From Caldifarciminota bacterium (GTDB lineage Bacteria; Hydrothermota; Tepidihabitantia; B3-TA06), in contig WJJO01000417.1 of the NCBI GenBank assembly GCA_014729665.1, forward strand, positions 1 through 7,135: 7,135 nucleotides of DNA, read 5' to 3'. The notes below the pieces were generated by a model. It saw only the letters and a list, made by a program, of their open reading frames with translations, made no database searches and was not told the origin of the DNA. Positions 1 through 5,681 of the stretch are shown piece after piece. The position numbers were made by a program, and so were the translations under genes. Within the stretch, counting starts at the first letter, position 1. Every line of letters begins with the position of its first letter.

Positions 1-1
1 A

Positions 2-1144
2 TTTATAGCTTTGACCAACTCGAGGGCCTTCAGACGCTTAGGTAACTATCCTGAGCCAACACGTTTGCCTCGGATATCGGTACTGGTTCCTGCACGGAAT
101 GAGGCTAAAAATATCCAAGCTTGCGTAGAGTCCCTTCTTAACCAGAATTACCCGGATTTCGAGGTAGTTGTTCTAGACGACGAATCAACGGATGATACGT
201 GGGAAAGACTCAAAAGACTCCGGAAGAAAGACAATCGATTGAAGATAATCAAGGGTAAATCCCTGCCCGAAGGATGGATCGGTAAGCATTGGGCCTGTCA
301 CCAGCTAAGCCAAAAGGCTCGCGGTGAACTCTATCTATTCACCGATGCGGACACAAGGCATCATCCCAGTACGCTTCAGGATGCAGTTGCCGCCTTCGAG
401 GCCGAGAACGCGGATTTCATGACCGCCCTTCCACGAGAGGAGGCCGAGACTTTCGGCGAGAAGCTTACCATACCCATCATGTCTTTCGGGATTATCTCAT
501 TCCTGCCTGTGGGAATTGCACATCGCAGTCATTCACCCCTGCTTTCACTCACGGTGGGCCAGTTCATGATGATTCGTGCCGATACCTATGAGGAGATAGG
601 TGGACACGAGTCGGTAAAACAGGACGTTCTCGATGACGTGTCACTAGGGCGAAGGGTGAAAGCGCATCGTTTGAACTGGCGCATCGTTGACGCGTGTAAT
701 CATATAAACTGCAGGATGTACAATAATATTCAGGAGGTTTCCGACGGATTCAGTAAGAACCTGTTTGCCACATTCGGAAACAGCGTATTCATATACATAC
801 CTGTGTGGTTGTGGCTTACCGCGGTGTTCATCTTTCCGGTATTCGTTATAGGTCTGGCTGTTGCGGGCGGCAACGTCTCTGAAACCTGTCTGCTGCTCGC
901 GCTGGTGACTATAGGTTTCTCCTTAATCCTTTGGTCGATAACCCACCTGCGGTTCCGTTATCCACTTTATTTGACCCTGCTTTATCCTGTAATGGTTTTC
1001 CTATGGGTTGTTATGGCGATGCGGTCGATGGTTCTGAGTCTTGCAGGACAGACATTCTGGAAGGGCCGAAACCTGGACTTAGATACGGATTTGATAGAGG
1101 ATATTGATGATGAAGAAGCGGAAGTTAGGGACAGGACTGTCTGA
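2..1144 (+). CDS. Membrane glycosyltransferase, GT2 family (5' end outside window)
   Basis: This is a processive-type family 2 glycosyltransferase that would transfer a sugar from a nucleotide donor to a lipid or envelope acceptor at the cytoplasmic membrane; the substrate cannot be told. Counting from the TTG at 11, the GT-A domain starts at ISVLVPARNE (22-31). It continues with the acidic VLDDESTDDT stretch, the GKHWACHQL segment (91-99), the metal-binding DAD (112-114), an Asp pair (208-209) and an RMY motif (235-237). Three hydrophobic helices follow (about 258-285, 292-312, 319-345), then GQTFWKGR and an acidic tail. The layout matches the HpnB/CrtQ/CruC-like group. These proteins normally have an N-terminal membrane helix before the RRLGxYP segment. 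The frame is open from base 2 with no stop, so the true start is probably upstream and the TTG at 11 is internal. It ends at TGA. Confident of the family, not of the acceptor. Confidence 0.88.
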   Translation, partial: FIALTNSRAFRRLGNYPEPTRLPRISVLVPARNEAKNIQACVESLLNQNYPDFEVVVLDDESTDDTWERLKRLRKKDNRLKIIKGKSLPEGWIGKHWACHQLSQKARGELYLFTDADTRHHPSTLQDAVAAFEAENADFMTALPREEAETFGEKLTIPIMSFGIISFLPVGIAHRSHSPLLSLTVGQFMMIRADTYEEIGGHESVKQDVLDDVSLGRRVKAHRLNWRIVDACNHINCRMYNNIQEVSDGFSKNLFATFGNSVFIYIPVWLWLTAVFIFPVFVIGLAVAGGNVSETCLLLALVTIGFSLILWSITHLRFRYPLYLTLLYPVMVFLWVVMAMRSMVLSLAGQTFWKGRNLDLDTDLIEDIDDEEAEVRDRTV

Positions 1145-1196
1145 GTCTATTTACCCAAATCTGAAACGCTAACCCGATTCCTGGCTCTTATGAACT

Positions 1197-1224
1197 GGAG
1201 TTTGATTTATCAAGCTCCTTCTTT
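1197..1224 (+). terminator. Probable Rho-independent terminator after the glycosyltransferase
   Basis: GGAGTTTGA pairs with TCAAGCTCC (one U-G wobble) around a TTTA loop, giving a nine-pair stem followed by TTCTTT. It lies about 50 bases after the glycosyltransferase stop. On the opposite strand the wobble becomes a C-A mismatch and no T-run follows, so it should act on the plus strand only. The stem is modest and the T-tract interrupted, hence medium confidence. Confidence 0.55.
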
Positions 1225-1231
1225 ATAAGAT

Positions 1232-2152
1232 TCAATTCGTTGGAGCCTTATAAATGGTGTCAATGCCGTTGTAGAAGTAGAGAAGGGTATCTCTACCGTT
1301 TATTTCATCCCCATCCCCGGTTGAGCTAATATACAGATATGAAAAGGATTGAGTAATTGTCCCTATCCCTTTGAGACGTTTCGTTGATTCTCCCCAATCC
1401 CAACCGGAATGAGTTAAAAGCAATGTATCACCGTATAAATAACTTGATTCGTAATTTGGTATCAGGGGAAAATAAAAATCGTCTTCTCAATCATTCCATG
1501 AGATTTCGATACTATCTTGAATTACTCTAACGGTATCGCGTACATCCCACAACTCCGGTTCGAGGAGCAACCAATTTTCTGTCATCGATTCCAGTACGAA
1601 GTTAAGGGTATCGTATTCTCAAAACTGATCAATAACCTTTACGGTAAAGCTGTAAGTTTGATCATAATCGTATTCGAAGTTGATTTCGTCATGTGCCCAT
1701 TCGTGTCTTCGGAATTTCCACTCATACCCAACACTTAACGGGAAATAGGTGGTGTCCAAGCCAAGTGTTGGATCTTGTTCAATAGGGGTGAAGTCAATCG
1801 TCTCAGACCATGCACTCCAGCTATCTTCACCTTTTGCTGAAACCTGCCAGTAGTAGGCGCTGTCAAGGTTGAACAGGTCAGTCGAAACCTTACAAGTAGT
1901 GTCATATAACTCATCGTTGCCGAATACCAGCGCACCGTTGAAGTCTTCGTTATCTGCAATCTCAATGGCATAGCACAATGCGGCTTCAACAGAATTCCAC
2001 ACGAATTCTATCTCCGTTTGCTCATCTTCTAGCGCCAACGTATCTACAGGTGATACTGGATTTGGCGCCGGGACAGGCTCCGGTTTCTGGCATACGCTGA
2101 AGCACAGCGCTAAGCCTGCCATAATCGCTGATGCTCTTAGAGTTTTATTCAT
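1232..2152 (-). pseudogene. FN3-domain lipoprotein interrupted by two in-frame TGA codons
   Basis: This is the third gene of the minus-strand lipoprotein operon. The start at 2152 is preferred over an in-frame ATG at 2164 because GGAG (2162-2159) lies six bases upstream of it. The signal peptide MNKTLRASAIMAGLALCFSV leads to Cys21, a weak lipobox with Val at -1. Next come a Pro-rich linker, a fibronectin III-like domain (about 47-122; VWNSVEAALCYAIEIADNED and YYWQVSAKGEDSWSAWSETI), and then the operon's shared domain from LDTTYFPLSVGYEW (132-145). The frame meets TGA at codon 178 (1621-1619) and again at codon 222 (1489-1487). It nevertheless stays protein-like without any frameshift to a last TGA at 1232. 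The part after the second stop still carries LKGIGTI, matching VKGIGTI in the first gene of the operon. If both TGAs act as stops, only a truncated 177-residue lipoprotein is made. A recent pseudogene is the simplest reading; readthrough is the alternative. Confidence 0.75.
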
Positions 2153-2166
2153 CTTTTTCTCCATTG

Positions 2167-2763
2167 TTAAAACCAGGTGGTGTCCGATTCCTTGCGAAGG
2201 AACAGGAACTTATCCAATGTATAAACGCTGTCCTCACCGGTCATTGATATTTTGCTTTGATACGTCGGACCCTGCCCTTTAACACGACATACCGTATGGA
2301 AAAAGGAACCTTCTCCTGATGCGTAGTTGAGTTTTATCTTCAAGGTGTCGTCCGAGTATAATATAGAGAAGAAGTTGTAAAGGTCTTCGAGTGTATCCGG
2401 TTGAGGATTAATAAGGTTTACCGTTTTCCCGATCCTGATTTTTCCTTGCCCTTCGAGGAATACGCGGATGCTGTCTTTTGTTATCTCTACAGGATCATCA
2501 AGGTCGTCGAAGTAACCTTCAAGATCGAAGGTCCAGGAGGTGTCCGTACCGGATGAATCGAGGACAAGGATATGATAAGCTTGGGTATCAATCGAAACCA
2601 ACTCGCCGTTGTTATAAGTACTGACGTACTCCTCGTAGTACCATTCGTACTCTTCGCCAAGCGGGTAGTAGGTTGTATCCAGATCAATGGTAAAGGGTTC
2701 CTCGCTGCAGCTTGTTGACAAGAAGATTGTTGTCAATATTACGACGAACAGGGCTTTCTTCAT
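2167..2763 (-). CDS. Small secreted lipoprotein, middle gene of the operon
   Basis: The protein has 198 residues and unknown function. It begins with a Lys-Lys signal peptide, MKKALFVVILTTIFLSTSC, giving a lipidated Cys19 (lipobox LSTSC). The mature part starts with LDTTYYPLGEEYEWYYEEYV, the signature shared with both flanking genes. It continues as a beta-rich, Asp/Thr/Ser-rich domain with a VKGQGPTYQ segment near the C-terminus, where the neighbours have KGIGTI. No catalytic motif is visible. The ATG at 2763 is supported by AAAGGA eight bases upstream, which overlaps the TAA of the preceding gene. Only two bases separate its own TAA from an in-frame ATG of the next gene, so the three genes are almost certainly co-transcribed. 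Mature proteins should be anchored in the inner or outer membrane. It could be a surface or periplasmic binding protein, but nothing here proves that. Confidence 0.85.
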   Translation of the reverse strand: MKKALFVVILTTIFLSTSCSEEPFTIDLDTTYYPLGEEYEWYYEEYVSTYNNGELVSIDTQAYHILVLDSSGTDTSWTFDLEGYFDDLDDPVEITKDSIRVFLEGQGKIRIGKTVNLINPQPDTLEDLYNFFSILYSDDTLKIKLNYASGEGSFFHTVCRVKGQGPTYQSKISMTGEDSVYTLDKFLFLRKESDTTWF

Positions 2764-2775
2764 TCATCCTTTCCT

Positions 2776-3369
2776 TTAAGGGTACCTCTGTCCTTCAGGT
2801 GTTGTGAAGGTCAGGAGGCTGTCTGTAATGTGCAAAAACGCACTCGGTTCGTTATACCGGTATTCCTGAAAAATCGTACCTATCCCCTTCACCCGGACGA
2901 TCTCAATCTCGTCCACCCAGAAGCCTGTAGTGTCGCCGTCCGAATGGGTAATACGCAAGGTATCACCTGATGCAGGGGAGAGGCTGATTACGGTGTCGAA
3001 CGGGTTTCCTCCGACCAGGTGCAACTGAACATTACCGCCCCATATTTTTACTGGATTGCCAACGTCGAGTATCTGACCCGGATAGCCTTCGCTTCCCTTG
3101 CCTCGAAGTTGGAAGAGAAGCGTATCACCAAACCAGGTTGAATCCACCACCCTTACCGTGAAGGTGTCGACCTTGTCCCAGTTTTCCTCCAACGTTTCGC
3201 CCCAGTTGGTGTAACCGGTGTTGTAGCGTACGTAGGTCCACTCGTAACCTATTCCGTAAGGGAAGCAGGTCGAGTCGAGGTTCAACTTCTTCCCTTCTTG
3301 TCTGCATCCTGCTAAAGGTATACTCACGATAAGGAGAAGAAAAGTATGTATCAGGTAAATCTTTGCTAT
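2776..3369 (-). CDS. Small secreted lipoprotein, first gene of the operon, apparent AUA start
   Basis: The frame encodes a lipoprotein of about 197 residues if it starts at the ATA codon 3369-3367. The first conventional start, GTG at 3327, lies only seven residues before the lipidated Cys of the perfect lipobox PLAGC, which is far too short for a signal peptide. Reading upstream gives AKIYLIHTFLLLIVSIPLAG then Cys22, a good lipoprotein signal sequence. A GGGAGG site sits four bases before the ATA, and no in-frame ATG, GTG or TTG lies between. The mature part begins LDSTCFPYGIGYEW (31-44) and carries VRVKGIGTI near residues 158-166, shared with the next two genes. With the ATA start its length (197) nearly equals that of its neighbour (198). 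The function is unknown. Either ATA is a genuine weak start, or a former ATG has mutated or been misread. Confidence 0.8.
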   Translation of the reverse strand: MAKIYLIHTFLLLIVSIPLAGCRQEGKKLNLDSTCFPYGIGYEWTYVRYNTGYTNWGETLEENWDKVDTFTVRVVDSTWFGDTLLFQLRGKGSEGYPGQILDVGNPVKIWGGNVQLHLVGGNPFDTVISLSPASGDTLRITHSDGDTTGFWVDEIEIVRVKGIGTIFQEYRYNEPSAFLHITDSLLTFTTPEGQRYP

Positions 3370-3373
3370 ATTA

Positions 3374-3379
3374 CCTCCC
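3374..3379 (-). promoter_or_regulatory. Shine-Dalgarno site that fixes the AUA start
   Basis: On the minus strand GGGAGG is followed by TAAT and then ATA. The same four-base gap separates GGAGG from ATG in the lipoprotein gene starting at 5682. The ribosome site is therefore well placed for the ATA and for no standard start codon. Confidence 0.7.
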
Positions 3380-3388
3380 GTTACAATG

Positions 3389-3416
3389 ATAATAGGCCGG
3401 AACGAGTGTTTGTCAA
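3389..3416 (-). promoter_or_regulatory. Sigma70-type promoter of the three-lipoprotein operon
   Basis: On the minus strand a perfect TTGACA (3416-3411) is followed after 16 bases by TATTAT (3394-3389). Transcription should begin near 3382, giving an untranslated leader of only about 13 bases that holds the GGGAGG site. Confidence 0.8.
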
Positions 3417-3428
3417 GCGGGTTGACAA
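3410..3428. promoter_or_regulatory. Inverted repeat joining two divergent -35 boxes
   Basis: TTGTCAAGCGGGTTGACAA is a perfect inverted repeat with seven-base arms and a five-base centre. Each arm contains the -35 hexamer of one of two divergent promoters. The symmetry may simply follow from two back-to-back consensus -35 boxes. It also places any protein bound here over both promoters at once. Confidence 0.6.
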
Positions 3429-3450
3429 GCCAACACCGCCTGCCTATACT
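3422..3450 (+). promoter_or_regulatory. Sigma70-type promoter of the PrcB-domain lipoprotein gene
   Basis: TTGACA (3422-3427), a 17-base spacer and TATACT (3445-3450) make a near-consensus promoter. The transcript should start near 3457, leaving a leader of roughly 57 bases before the ATG at 3514. I see no riboswitch-like structure in that leader. Confidence 0.8.
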
Positions 3451-3513
3451 CCGCCTAAGTTAAAAGAATTAGGCGACCTAACGGTCTTTAGAAGTTTCAA
3501 GAGAGGAGATTTG

Positions 3514-3981
3514 ATGGACAGAAAATTGACCGCCGGGTTGATTGCAGCTTTTGTTTTGCTATCAGGATGTCCCGGCAAACTATGTCTCAAGCCGGTGGAA
3601 TCTGTAACAACCATAAAATGCGGAGAGTTGAATTATCCGGAATCCGGGAACATGGTTTTTCGTGATGCGGAGAGCTGGGAGAGTTTCTGGAATAATCACT
3701 GCAACGTTTCTGTTACAGCAGGAGGAGAAGAACCCCAGGCACCGGAGGTGGACTTCGAGAGCAGGATGCTCGTATGCGTATTCGCAGGGGAGAAACCTAC
3801 GGCAGGATACGGTATCTCCATAAGTCGAGTCAGGGAAGGTAATAAATCACTTGTCGTGGAGTACTCGGAGAAATCACCGGATCCTGAAAAGATGGTGGCT
3901 CAGGTAGTTACCTATCCCTGCCATATCGTTGCAGTACCCTTATCTGAAAAAACGGTGGAGTTCAAAGAGGTCGATAAGTAA
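3514..3981 (+). CDS. PrcB C-terminal domain lipoprotein
   Basis: This 155-residue lipoprotein has the signal peptide MDRKLTAGLIAAFVLLSG and lipidated Cys19 (lipobox LLSGC). From about residue 43 it matches the PrcB_C domain pattern. It has FRDAESWESFWNNH, then PEVDFESRMLVCVFAGEKPTAGYGISI (78-104), LVVEYSEKSPDPEKMVAQVVTYPCHIVAVP (113-142) and a final KTVEFKEV. The domain is named after PrcB, an accessory subunit of the Treponema dentilysin protease complex. Stand-alone copies are common lipoproteins with no established job, so a role in stabilising or binding a partner is inference. An upstream in-frame ATG at 3346 is rejected: it would put 56 non-signal residues first and would begin before the promoter. 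The chosen ATG has AGGAG five bases upstream. No protease gene is adjacent. Confidence 0.87.
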   Translation: MDRKLTAGLIAAFVLLSGCPGKLCLKPVESVTTIKCGELNYPESGNMVFRDAESWESFWNNHCNVSVTAGGEEPQAPEVDFESRMLVCVFAGEKPTAGYGISISRVREGNKSLVVEYSEKSPDPEKMVAQVVTYPCHIVAVPLSEKTVEFKEVDK

Positions 3982-4032
3982 CCGGAGATAATTTGATACG
4001 ATTGGTTTTAGGGAGGAATTAGTTTAAGATTG

Positions 4033-4542
4033 TCAGGTCGTTACGGCTGCAACAATTACCGTAATTATGATACTTACAATCCAAAACAGAACGGGAAGCC
4101 CTACTACTACCGCGATGAGGACTATTGCCCAGGTTGGGAATTTAGCAGAGGATGATGCTCCCCTTCTTCCGGAACCGATTGCGGATTCTTCGTGAGTTTT
4201 ACCTATGGCGTAAGCGCTTGGTGCGGCAACGGCTGATGCAATTTCCATTATGTCATCTTTCTTACCCTGTTTAATCCTGGCCTCGGTTTCAGATTGTTTT
4301 GCGGTTTCGGCATACTTTTCGATGCAGTCTGCGCAAATACCGTTTTTGAATCCATCCTCGGGTTTGAGCTGCATACAGTAAGGGCACTTTTTCACCCTTC
4401 CGCTGGAGGTCGTGGGAGATTGTTCTGAACGCTTCTTTTCTTCGAATACCTCGTAGCATTGCTGGCACATGTAGCGGGTGGTACCGATCTGATTTATTTC
4501 AGTCGATCCACATTTGGGGCATTTTAGTTTACCTTTGAGCAT
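4033..4542 (-). CDS. Membrane-anchored double zinc-ribbon protein
   Basis: The 169-residue protein has two four-cysteine zinc-ribbon modules. The first is CPKC...CQQC (Cys 8, 11, 26, 29), resembling a TFIIB/transposase-type ribbon, and the second is CPYC...CADC (Cys 53, 56, 70, 73). A charged and Ala/Ser/Gly-rich linker (about 77-134) leads to one hydrophobic C-terminal helix, about 137-167. It probably sits as a tail-anchored inner-membrane protein with the ribbons in the cytoplasm; its partner and function are unknown. The ATG at 4542 is preferred over the in-frame TTG at 4545 because the promoter places the transcript start at about 4542, and there is no room for a Shine-Dalgarno site. It ends at TGA and converges with the PrcB-domain gene, 51 bases away. 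Confidence 0.82.
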   Translation of the reverse strand: MLKGKLKCPKCGSTEINQIGTTRYMCQQCYEVFEEKKRSEQSPTTSSGRVKKCPYCMQLKPEDGFKNGICADCIEKYAETAKQSETEARIKQGKKDDIMEIASAVAAPSAYAIGKTHEESAIGSGRRGASSSAKFPTWAIVLIAVVVGLPVLFWIVSIIITVIVAAVTT

Positions 4543-4548
4543 CAAGCA

Positions 4549-4576
4549 ATTATACGAAAGGGTAGATGGTTGTCAA
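4549..4576 (-). promoter_or_regulatory. Promoter of the zinc-ribbon gene, predicted leaderless
   Basis: On the minus strand TTGACA (4576-4571), 16 bases, then a perfect TATAAT (4554-4549). Six bases separate the -10 box from the A of the ATG at 4542, so the mRNA should begin at the start codon. The -35 box lies ten bases past the stop codon of the upstream YitT-family gene, so this gene has its own transcription start. Confidence 0.8.
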
Positions 4577-4585
4577 GGGCTGAGT

Positions 4586-5539
4586 CTACACCCTGGGTCT
4601 GAAACCCTTGCCTAATACCTCGTACACGTCGGAGATAACGATAAACGCATCAGGGTCTACCTGCTTGACGACGTATTTAAGATAAGAAATCTCCCGTCGA
4701 GTCAGAACTATATAGAGGACTTCACGGTTTTTGTCAGTAAAGTAGGAATGCCCCTTGAGTGCGGTAACGCCGCGACGCATCTCCAAAGCTACCGCCCAGG
4801 AAACCTCCTGGGGTTTTTTTGTAATAATATGTGCGGCACGGGCGTAGCTGAAGCCCTCCAGAACAAGGTCAACGACCTTAGTGTTTACAATCAAGGCTAA
4901 AACTCCAAACAGGGGGGCAATTATGCCTGCGTGGAAGTCCGCCTCCACGATGCCGTAGATTATTCCCCAGGAGGTGATGATCACGGCGTCTAGTATGAGA
5001 ATCCACACACCGACCGATACGTTGCTGTGCTTTGAAAAGAACTGGGCGACTATGTCGGTACCGCCGGTGGACCCGCGTCCGCGGAACACAATGCCCAAGC
5101 CAATGCCGAGTATAGCTCCGCCGTATGCGGCGCTAAGGATGGTCTCACCGCCGATTGTTGCACTATCCAGGGCAACCGGCAGTGCAGGCGGGATATTGAG
5201 TATTGTCTCGAACAGGAAGATGAAACCTGATACGGCAAGGATGCCTGCAAGGCTCTTTATTGTATATCGAAGCCCCATCCCTTTAAGCCCGAGGAAGAAG
5301 ATAGGTATGTTCAGGCCGATGTAGAAGATGGAGACAGGAAGACCTGTGAGATAGTTAACCATGATTGATAGACCGCCCACCCCGCCCGAGACGATGTGAT
5401 GCGGTACAAGGAACATTGAGTATGCTATTCCGCATACACCGCTTCCTATTAGTATCATTACAGCATCACGCAGTTCGTGCTTCCAGTTTAGTTCGAGCCT
5501 GAAGCGTTTTTTCTGCCTGCGCGCCGGTTTGATTGGCAT
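4586..5539 (-). CDS. YitT-family membrane protein (YitT_membrane plus DUF2179)
   Basis: The 317-residue integral inner-membrane protein belongs to the widespread YitT family, whose transported substrate or role is not established. A basic N-terminus (KPARRQKKRFR) precedes several hydrophobic helices (about 25-45, 51-66, 69-86, 94-112, 133-152, 176-197, 203-227). The family motif GSTGGTDIVAQ is at 156-166. After the membrane part, a soluble DUF2179 domain (about 231-312) contains RRGVTALKGHSYFT, EVLYIVLTRREISYLKYVV and the ending DPDAFIVISDVYEVLGKGF. Length and domain order are typical of the family. The start at 5539 is preferred over an in-frame ATG at 5665, because the extra 42 residues look non-coding, carry the divergent promoters and do not resemble the family. 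No Shine-Dalgarno site precedes 5539, consistent with a leaderless transcript. Confidence 0.88.
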   Translation of the reverse strand: MPIKPARRQKKRFRLELNWKHELRDAVMILIGSGVCGIAYSMFLVPHHIVSGGVGGLSIMVNYLTGLPVSIFYIGLNIPIFFLGLKGMGLRYTIKSLAGILAVSGFIFLFETILNIPPALPVALDSATIGGETILSAAYGGAILGIGLGIVFRGRGSTGGTDIVAQFFSKHSNVSVGVWILILDAVIITSWGIIYGIVEADFHAGIIAPLFGVLALIVNTKVVDLVLEGFSYARAAHIITKKPQEVSWAVALEMRRGVTALKGHSYFTDKNREVLYIVLTRREISYLKYVVKQVDPDAFIVISDVYEVLGKGFRPRV

Positions 5540-5544
5540 GTGGG

Positions 5545-5572
5545 ATTCTAGTATTTCAGAGCATTTAGTCAA
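5545..5572 (-). promoter_or_regulatory. Promoter of the YitT-family gene, predicted leaderless
   Basis: On the minus strand TTGACT (5572-5567), a 16-base spacer, then TAGAAT (5550-5545). Five bases (CCCAC) separate the -10 box from the ATG at 5539, which puts the expected first transcribed base on or next to the start codon. The spacing is almost the same as at the zinc-ribbon gene. Confidence 0.65.
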
Positions 5573-5621
5573 GGAGGTTGAGTATAAAAAAACTCCACTA
5601 CGGGATGTGCGATAAGTTGTG

Positions 5622-5650
5622 TTGACAATCTCAGAATCTTGTTTTATGAT
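5622..5650 (+). promoter_or_regulatory. Promoter of the discoidin-like lipoprotein gene
   Basis: TTGACA (5622-5627), a 17-base spacer and TATGAT (5645-5650). The transcript should begin near 5657, giving a short leader of about 25 bases containing AGGAGG just before the ATG at 5682. It is divergent from the YitT-family promoter, with about 50 bases between the two -35 boxes. Confidence 0.8.
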
Positions 5651-5681
5651 TATCCGTATGACCATTCAACTAGGAGGAACT

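Noticed and set aside
1232..1621. UGA reassigned to Trp (or Gly) throughout this genome
   Set aside because: Other genes here use TGG for Trp with no internal TGA, and TGA ends the glycosyltransferase and zinc-ribbon genes at sensible points. Noted for balance: TAA follows two codons after the final TGA of the zinc-ribbon and interrupted genes, which is weak and could be chance.
1619..1621. Selenocysteine at the first TGA
   Set aside because: The aligned paralogue residue is Trp, not Cys, and the protein is a lipoprotein with no redox motif at this point.
1517..1738. Small plus-strand gene opposite the interrupted lipoprotein
   Set aside because: It lies wholly antisense to a frame with clear paralogy, has no ribosome site or recognisable motif, and is best explained as a shadow.
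2776..3327. GTG at 3327 as start of the first operon gene
   Set aside because: It leaves seven residues before the lipobox Cys, too short for export, and has no ribosome site, while good signal-peptide sequence continues upstream.
3346..3513. N-terminal extension of the PrcB-domain gene from ATG 3346
   Set aside because: The segment covers both divergent promoters, begins before the predicted transcript start and would bury the signal peptide.
3982..4032. Bidirectional terminator between the converging PrcB-domain and zinc-ribbon genes
   Set aside because: No stable inverted repeat with a T-tract is visible on either strand.
5573..5621. Regulatory hairpin in the A-rich stretch between the divergent promoters (GAGT...ACTC around an A-run)
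   Set aside because: The arms are only four bases and the A-run makes chance pairing likely; the stretch holds nothing else I can support.
5619..5681. N-terminal extension of the discoidin-like lipoprotein from ATG 5619
   Set aside because: It spans the promoter and puts 21 extra residues before a complete lipoprotein signal peptide with a strong Shine-Dalgarno site.
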